Positions 6,764 through 10,825 of a stretch of DNA of 10,825 nt are shown piece after piece. Under the pieces are notes generated by a model, which made no database searches, was not told the DNA's origin, and worked only from the letters and a program-made list of their open reading frames with translations. A program made the position numbers and the translations under genes. Within the stretch, counting starts at the first letter, position 1. The number at the start of each line of letters is the position of its first letter. The DNA is taken from assembly GCA_017935805.1 (NCBI GenBank), contig JAGBGV010000110.1, forward strand, positions 1 to 10,825, given 5' to 3'. The stretch is from Clostridia bacterium. GTDB taxonomy: Bacteria > Bacillota_A > Clostridia > Oscillospirales > CAG-272.

Positions 6764-7042
6764 ATGAACGGAATACTGAAAAACACATTTATCCGTATGG
6801 CGATGCTGGCGCTCATACTGTTTTTCGGAATTTTATTTGTTACACTTCGACTTGAGAACAACGCATTGACCGCGAAGGCAGATGAGCTGCGTGGTGAGAT
6901 CGAGCTGCTTGAAGAAAACATCAACGAGCTGAAGGCGGATCTTGAACGTCCCTTTGATGCGGAATACATAGCTGAGGTGGCAGAGGAAAAGCTGGGACTC
7001 AGATACCCCCAGGAGGTTATCTTCTACACCGGCGAAAACTAA
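6764..7042 (+). CDS. divIC: DivIC/FtsB-like septum formation initiator
   Basis: A 92-residue bitopic membrane protein: short basic cytoplasmic N-terminus, one transmembrane helix at about residues 11-28 (RMAMLALILFFGILFVTLRL), then a coiled coil (ENNALTAKADELRGEIELLEENINELKADL) and the outer segment EYIAEVAEEKLGLRYPQEVIFY, which matches the DivIC/FtsB/FtsL-like family ending. DivIC works with FtsL and DivIB to activate septal wall synthesis. The ATG follows AAAAGGAG. It lies 13 bases after yabQ, as in Bacillus. As an essential vegetative gene it needs transcription outside sporulation, presumably by readthrough from upstream; I see no convincing promoter of its own. Two terminator-like hairpins follow. 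Confidence 0.88.
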   Translation: MNGILKNTFIRMAMLALILFFGILFVTLRLENNALTAKADELRGEIELLEENINELKADLERPFDAEYIAEVAEEKLGLRYPQEVIFYTGEN

Positions 7043-7053
7043 TAAGACAAGTT

Positions 7054-7087
7054 ATCCCGTGGTTCGTTCTACGGGATTTTTCTTTTT
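7054..7087 (+). terminator. Rho-independent terminator after divIC
   Basis: ATCCCGT (7054-7060) pairs with ACGGGAT (7071-7077), extended inward by a G-U and a G-C pair, giving a 9-bp stem with a 6-base loop. A T-rich tract (TTTTTC then TTTTT) follows directly. It lies 11 bases after the divIC stop and ends the operon. Confidence 0.88.
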
Positions 7088-7103
7088 CATGTTATTTGGC
7101 ACT

Positions 7104-7140
7104 GCGAGGCGTGGAATTTCCACTCTTCGCTATTTTTATT
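7104..7140 (+). terminator. Second hairpin with T-rich tail (tandem terminator)
   Basis: GCGAGGC-GTGGAA (7104-7116) pairs with TTCCAC-TCTTCGC (7118-7130) with a single mismatch (7110/7124) and one G-U pair. TATTTTTATTAT follows. The core GTGGAATTTCCAC is a perfect inverted repeat around one base. The placement and T-tail fit a backup terminator; a protein-binding palindrome is the alternative. Confidence 0.65.
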
Positions 7141-7217
7141 ATAGTTTCTCATTTATTGCCGTCAGAATATTACAGCAAAACCAATATTGTGAAATTTAAT
7201 AAATTAGTCATGAACAA

Positions 7218-7242
7218 ATGTTGCAATTATGTTGCATATGCA
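7218..7242 (+). promoter_or_regulatory. Direct repeat plus palindrome upstream of the S-layer gene promoter
   Basis: ATGTTGCA occurs at 7218-7225 and again at 7229-7236, a step of 11 bases or about one helical turn. The second copy overlaps a perfect 10-bp palindrome TGCATATGCA (7233-7242), which ends 9 bases before the -35 element at 7252. Such helical phasing next to a promoter suggests a regulator site, or an AT-rich UP-type element. The function is inferred. Confidence 0.4.
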
Positions 7243-7251
7243 TAAAAAACG

Positions 7252-7280
7252 TTGATTTGATACCTCGTTTGTGTTATCAT
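7252..7280 (+). promoter_or_regulatory. Strong sigma-A promoter (extended -10) of the SLH protein gene
   Basis: TTGATT (7252-7257, 4 of 6 to consensus) and TATCAT (7275-7280, 5 of 6) are spaced by 17 bases, with TG at 7272-7273 forming an extended -10. The predicted start near 7287 gives a leader of about 47 bases ending in AGGAGG (7321-7326), 7 bases before ATG 7334. Confidence 0.75.
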
Positions 7281-7287
7281 ATCCTCG

Positions 7288-7309
7288 CGGCGAACGAAAA
7301 GCATCGCCG
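7288..7309 (+). promoter_or_regulatory. 5'-UTR stem-loop of the SLH protein mRNA
   Basis: CGGCGA (7288-7293) pairs with TCGCCG (7304-7309) around a 10-base A-rich loop; CT/AG flanks could add two pairs across a bulge. It would sit at the extreme 5' end of the transcript, where hairpins protect abundant mRNAs from decay. No T-tract follows, so it is not a terminator. Confidence 0.5.
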
Positions 7310-7333
7310 AGTACTTAATCAGGAGGATTACAA

Positions 7334-10093
7334 ATGAACGGTATTAAAAAGTTTGTCAGCGTGGCTCTTGCATCTCTTATGATCGCAGGCAGCGCGGTGA
7401 TGACATTTGCCAAAAACTTTGACGATGTAAAAGAAGACAACTCCGCCAAGGTCGAAATTTCGATCCTTACTGACATTGGTGTTATCAAAGGTACAGGAGA
7501 GGGTGAGTTCTCCCCTGACGAAAATGTAACAAGAGAACAGATGGCAGCATTTTTGTTCAGACTTATGATGGGCAGAGATGACGCAGGACGTGTAAACACC
7601 ACTAAGTTTGATGACCTTTACGAGCCCCACTACCACGGAGCGATCTCCTGGGCAAATGCGGCAGGTTATATCAAGGGTATATCTCCGAGACGCTTTAATC
7701 CCACAGGCGGCATTACCAAGCAGGATGCCATGACCATGCTTGTTCATGCCCTTGGTCAGGACAACGGCTCAATGGAAGCAGGCTATCCTTGGTCATTCAT
7801 TAACGCGGCAGTTAAGCTCGGTCTTGACCGTGGTCTTGAGGATGTTGCATACACAGATACTCTCACAAGAGCAGAAACAGCAGTTCTCCTTTACAACGCA
7901 CTCACATCCGAGTACATTGTGGGCAGAACCACTGTAAATGGCAGCATTTACTTCGAATCCACCTCTATTATTGAAGAGGTTTACGGTTACGGTATGGCTG
8001 TTGGTACGATCGTTGCAACAAACGACTACACCCTTGACGGCGCAACAGTTGTTAAGAACGGTTACGTTTCCGTAAGATGCATCGATGGCGAGGGCGCGTT
8101 CTTTATGACAGTGCCTGCAGCTGAAATGGGTCTTGATGGTGAAGAAAACGAGCATATCGGTAAGAGCTTCTCAATCATTTACAATAAAGAAAACAACAAA
8201 TACAAGGTACTCTCCGCAGTTCAGACCACTTCTACACAGGAATTTGAATCAATCAAGATCGATACTAACCGCGACAAGGTTGAGATCGGCGAAGAAAAGT
8301 ACACACTTGTTGACGAGTTCTCAGATGAGCTTACAACAAATAACAACGAGCTTATGCTCTTCGCATTCGACGGTGACGGAACACTTGAGCTTGTTGAGTC
8401 AACTGACGAGCTTTCCGAACTTCTCGGCTTCTACCGTGTAACACTTATGGTTGACCGCGGTCGCGCAAAGATCGGTCTCATCAGAGTATTCAATATGGAT
8501 ACATTCAATGTTGACAAGAACGGCAATATCAACATCGCAGGCGGCAAGAATACTGAAGATCTTACCATTACAGGTGTTGAAAATGTTAAGAACGGCGACA
8601 GAGTTCTCTACTACTACAACGCAGAGACAGCTGAGCTTGAGATCGCAAAGAAGCTTGAGATCACAACAGGCGCGGTCACAAGACTTACAGCATCCACAGT
8701 GAAGATCGGGGACAAGACATTAAGTCTCGGTAACGAGATCGCAGGTATCACCGCAGAATCTATCAGAAACAAGCTGGTGCTTGGTGCCGAGGTAACTGTA
8801 GCGGTACATAACGGTGCAGTAGTTGAGGTTATCGAAGGCGTTACAGTAACAGACTCCAGCCGTTACCTTATCGCCCTCACCGATGCACACAAGGTTTACG
8901 AAAACGGCAGCTTCCGCTATGTAATGGAGGCATACATCGACGGCGAGGAAAAGCACATCTATGTTAAGGATGACAGCGGCCGCGAAGGTCAGGTTTACAG
9001 ATTCACCGAAAACGGCGGCACATACACACTCATCGCTCCCACAGTTGAAGAGGGTATCATCCTCACCGGTAAGAACGAGTTCGTTCAGAACAGCGGCAGC
9101 GTGGATGAGATTGCTTACATCATTGATTCCGCGCTTAACACAAAGATCGAGCTTGGCGGAAGAAACTACTACACCGTAAACAAGGGTGACGCAAGTGCAT
9201 CCGCATCTGTTGCAGGTCTTTCCGACATCCGCTTCGTTAGCGACAAGAATACAGTGATAGTAGTAGTAAGCGGCGGCAAGATCAACCGTGTAACAGGTGA
9301 GTTCGCATCCACAATCAACGTAAATGACGGCGCACAGGTGATCGCGGTGCTTGACAATGAGGTTGGCTCCGTTGAGACTCTGAAGTTCCTCTACATTTCC
9401 GACGGCTCCCTTGGCAACTACGACCTTGACGCTGATTTCGTAAGAATTCTTGCACACCACGGTCTCGTATTCGAAAACAACAAGGCATACAACGAGTACA
9501 TCGTTTACAACTTCGCAAGCGGCAAGATCGCGGCAATGCTCTCCGAACACGATAATCTTACAGTTGGTGATGACTACAGAACAGGCAGCGACGGCACAAT
9601 TACCGATGAGGCTGCAGAGGTAGTACAGAGCGGCTTCGTAACAGGTTACACATCAGGTACAGTTTCCATTGACGGTGCAACATTCACACTTGCATCTGAC
9701 GTGAAGATCATCGACATCACAGACGACTTCAAAACTGAGGACGTACAGCTTTCTGATCTCTACATGAGCCATGTTGAGTTCGTTGCAGAGAACAACGTGA
9801 TCACACTCATCATCGCTAAGGGCGAGGCACAGTTTGAGGCATCCTTCATCGCAACAGACAGCAAGATCGTTATCACACCTGACTTTGATCTTGAGGATTT
9901 TGCAACAAACACAATCAAGGTTGACAGCATCAAAAACGGAAGCGAGGCGATCTCCACAGAAGGCGCAACAGTAAGCATCGTTGACGGTAAGATCGAGATC
10001 GCACTTGCTGATGCCACATCCATTGTAAGCGGCGAGTGGACAGTTCGCTTCACAGTAGGTGAGAAGGCGTTTGAAGCAAAGTTCGACGCATAA
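7334..10093 (+). CDS. Secreted S-layer homology (SLH) domain surface protein
   Basis: A 919-residue exported protein. Residues 1-26 form a signal peptide (MNGIKKF, hydrophobic VALASLMIAGSAVMTFA, probable cut after A26). Three SLH domains follow: about 28-80 (FDDV...VTREQMAAFLF), 92-140 (FDDL...ITKQDAMTMLVHAL) and 151-190 (SFINAAVKLG...LTRAETAVLLYNAL). SLH domains bind pyruvylated secondary wall polymers and fix the protein to the cell surface. The remaining 730 residues are acidic, rich in beta-strand patterns and have only one Cys (C249); no enzyme motif is visible. Degenerate units of the type G-x-V...TVxIDGxxYTL recur (about 305-326, 445-466, 600-615, 768-790). The codon use is strongly biased (ATC, ACA, AAC, CTT, GAG favoured), and promoter and ribosome site are strong, so it may be a major S-layer protein. 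It could instead be one of several SLH adhesins or wall-linked proteins. Confidence 0.88.
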   Translation: MNGIKKFVSVALASLMIAGSAVMTFAKNFDDVKEDNSAKVEISILTDIGVIKGTGEGEFSPDENVTREQMAAFLFRLMMGRDDAGRVNTTKFDDLYEPHYHGAISWANAAGYIKGISPRRFNPTGGITKQDAMTMLVHALGQDNGSMEAGYPWSFINAAVKLGLDRGLEDVAYTDTLTRAETAVLLYNALTSEYIVGRTTVNGSIYFESTSIIEEVYGYGMAVGTIVATNDYTLDGATVVKNGYVSVRCIDGEGAFFMTVPAAEMGLDGEENEHIGKSFSIIYNKENNKYKVLSAVQTTSTQEFESIKIDTNRDKVEIGEEKYTLVDEFSDELTTNNNELMLFAFDGDGTLELVESTDELSELLGFYRVTLMVDRGRAKIGLIRVFNMDTFNVDKNGNINIAGGKNTEDLTITGVENVKNGDRVLYYYNAETAELEIAKKLEITTGAVTRLTASTVKIGDKTLSLGNEIAGITAESIRNKLVLGAEVTVAVHNGAVVEVIEGVTVTDSSRYLIALTDAHKVYENGSFRYVMEAYIDGEEKHIYVKDDSGREGQVYRFTENGGTYTLIAPTVEEGIILTGKNEFVQNSGSVDEIAYIIDSALNTKIELGGRNYYTVNKGDASASASVAGLSDIRFVSDKNTVIVVVSGGKINRVTGEFASTINVNDGAQVIAVLDNEVGSVETLKFLYISDGSLGNYDLDADFVRILAHHGLVFENNKAYNEYIVYNFASGKIAAMLSEHDNLTVGDDYRTGSDGTITDEAAEVVQSGFVTGYTSGTVSIDGATFTLASDVKIIDITDDFKTEDVQLSDLYMSHVEFVAENNVITLIIAKGEAQFEASFIATDSKIVITPDFDLEDFATNTIKVDSIKNGSEAISTEGATVSIVDGKIEIALADATSIVSGEWTVRFTVGEKAFEAKFDA

Positions 10094-10102
10094 ACCAAAA
10101 AG

Positions 10103-10133
10103 AAAAGATGGGGTTAATGCCTCATCTTTTTTT
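10103..10133. terminator. Bidirectional Rho-independent terminator
   Basis: AAAAGATGGGG (10103-10113) pairs with CCTCATCTTTT (10120-10130) with one G-U pair and a 6-base loop. The plus strand continues with T residues, and the minus strand runs into the complement of the A-rich CCAAAAAGAAAA. It therefore can end both the SLH gene, whose stop is 10 bases upstream, and the convergent amidohydrolase gene. Confidence 0.88.
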
Positions 10134-10136
10134 ATT

Positions 10137-10825
10137 TTATATTCCGAGAAGTCTTTTTGCATTTCCCGCGAGAATAAGCTCCCGTTCTGCATCTGTGATA
10201 AGCGGATCGTAAAGCACACCTCCAATAAACATCGAGGGAGTGCAAATGGGATAGTCACTGCCGAAAAGGAACCGTTCTGCACCGTGGCGGTCGATTCCCT
10301 CGCGGAGAAGCCCGTAACGGAACAGTCCATGTCCGGAAATGTCAACATAGTAGTTTTCACTCATAGCGAGACGGTTAAGCTGACGGTTGAACGCACCGAA
10401 ATCTCCGGGATGCGCGCCTACTATTACTGCGTTCGGATGACGCTGTACCATTTTGTCCATTGAGTCGTCCGACATGGTGTGAACGGAGAGTATCATGTCG
10501 TGGCGCTCTATCTCATCAATTATCCCGGAGAAGGCGTCACAGGCAAAATCATCCCAGCCGTGCAGATATGGCACAAGCTCACCTACAAGTTGAACGCCAA
10601 GGGAAGCCATTCGCTCAATTTCCAGGCAGGATTCATCGTAGAAATTGGGGTTGACGTGAAATCCGGGGATATAGAAGTCACCGAGACGCTCCCGAAGCTC
10701 AAGTGCAGAATCGTTGAGCCTGCGGTACACGTCAAAGCTGTCGCGGCCAAGTCTGTCTTGCTCGGGAAAACTGTAGATCACGCTGCCGCAGATTTTTGTT
10801 ATGCCAAGTGATTCAAAATACGGCC
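10137..10825 (-). CDS. Amidohydrolase-family (TIM-barrel metal-dependent hydrolase) protein, N-terminus beyond window
   Basis: The minus-strand frame is open from the window end (first full codon at 10823) to TAA at 10137-10139, giving 228 visible residues. A GTG at 10781 is only an internal codon: the frame continues upstream as PYFESLGITKICGSVIYSFP. Motifs of the Amidohydrolase_2 group are GELVPY (E82 of the visible part), the metal-ligand-like H115 in ILSVHTMS, H138 in IVGAHPG, and D190 in FLFGSDYP, followed by a typical C-terminal INxxRxLL-like helix (LAGNAKRLLGI). The enzyme probably hydrolyses or decarboxylates a small molecule in the cytoplasm, but the substrate cannot be told. The N-terminal HxH motif expected on strand 1 lies outside. 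It converges on the SLH gene across a shared terminator and is not part of its operon. Confidence 0.82.
   Translation of the reverse strand, partial: PYFESLGITKICGSVIYSFPEQDRLGRDSFDVYRRLNDSALELRERLGDFYIPGFHVNPNFYDESCLEIERMASLGVQLVGELVPYLHGWDDFACDAFSGIIDEIERHDMILSVHTMSDDSMDKMVQRHPNAVIVGAHPGDFGAFNRQLNRLAMSENYYVDISGHGLFRYGLLREGIDRHGAERFLFGSDYPICTPSMFIGGVLYDPLITDAERELILAGNAKRLLGI

Noticed and set aside
6166..6969. 267-residue minus-strand open frame across yabQ and divIC
   Set aside because: The translation is low in complexity and family-less, while both plus-strand genes are well supported by family match and gene order.
6185..7204. 13-base AT-rich sequence AAATTTAATAAAT found at 6185-6197 and 7192-7204
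   Set aside because: Two copies of a pure A/T word in AT-rich gaps about 1 kb apart are likely by chance; no flanking similarity was seen.
8720..9550. 276-residue open frame antisense to the SLH gene
   Set aside because: It lies wholly inside the coding SLH gene, has an odd Val/Cys-rich composition and no family pattern. The strong codon bias of the sense gene avoids codons that would give antisense stops, which explains it.
10779..10781. GTG as the start of the minus-strand amidohydrolase gene
   Set aside because: The frame stays open upstream to the window end with sensible family-like sequence, and there is no ribosome site before this GTG.

Overview
The window looks like a chromosomal segment of an anaerobic, low-to-mid GC, Gram-positive Clostridia-type bacterium (Oscillospiraceae/Ruminococcaceae-like by inference). 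The signs are Shine-Dalgarno sequences of the GGAGG type, TTG starts, a RelA–Dtd–HemZ gene order, the yabM-yabN-yabO-yabP-yabQ-divIC block known from Bacillus and Clostridia, and an SLH-anchored surface protein. It is core genome: I see no phage, transposon, CRISPR, tRNA or rRNA signature. The standard genetic code applies, since TGA ends both mazG and yabP at their expected family C-termini.

Layout. Positions 1-3240 hold a tightly packed plus-strand run: the C-terminal ACT domain of a RelA/SpoT (p)ppGpp enzyme, a D-aminoacyl-tRNA deacylase gene (dtd) interrupted by one in-frame TGA, a HemZ-type radical SAM protein, and a uridine-kinase-like P-loop kinase. Positions 3254-7042 hold the conserved envelope, sporulation and division block: a SpoVB/YabM-type flippase (TTG start), MazG (TTG start, overlapping), RqcP, YabP, YabQ and a DivIC/FtsB-like septum protein. 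A sigma-E-like promoter lies in the 80-base gap before yabP, so yabP and yabQ can probably be switched on in the mother cell during sporulation, while divIC downstream serves vegetative division.

Positions 7043-7333 are a non-coding block with two consecutive terminator-like hairpins, an AT-rich stretch with a repeat and palindrome, a strong extended -10 sigma-A promoter, and a 5'-UTR stem-loop. This drives a 919-residue secreted protein with three SLH domains (7334-10093), whose codon bias suggests high expression. A bidirectional terminator separates it from a convergent minus-strand amidohydrolase-family gene that runs off the window end.

No clearly new multi-gene system is present. The item most worth checking is the dtd nonsense codon: everything after the TGA still reads as an intact DTD C-terminus, including the catalytic NxxPxT motif, and the restored frame ends in an ATGA overlap with hemZ.
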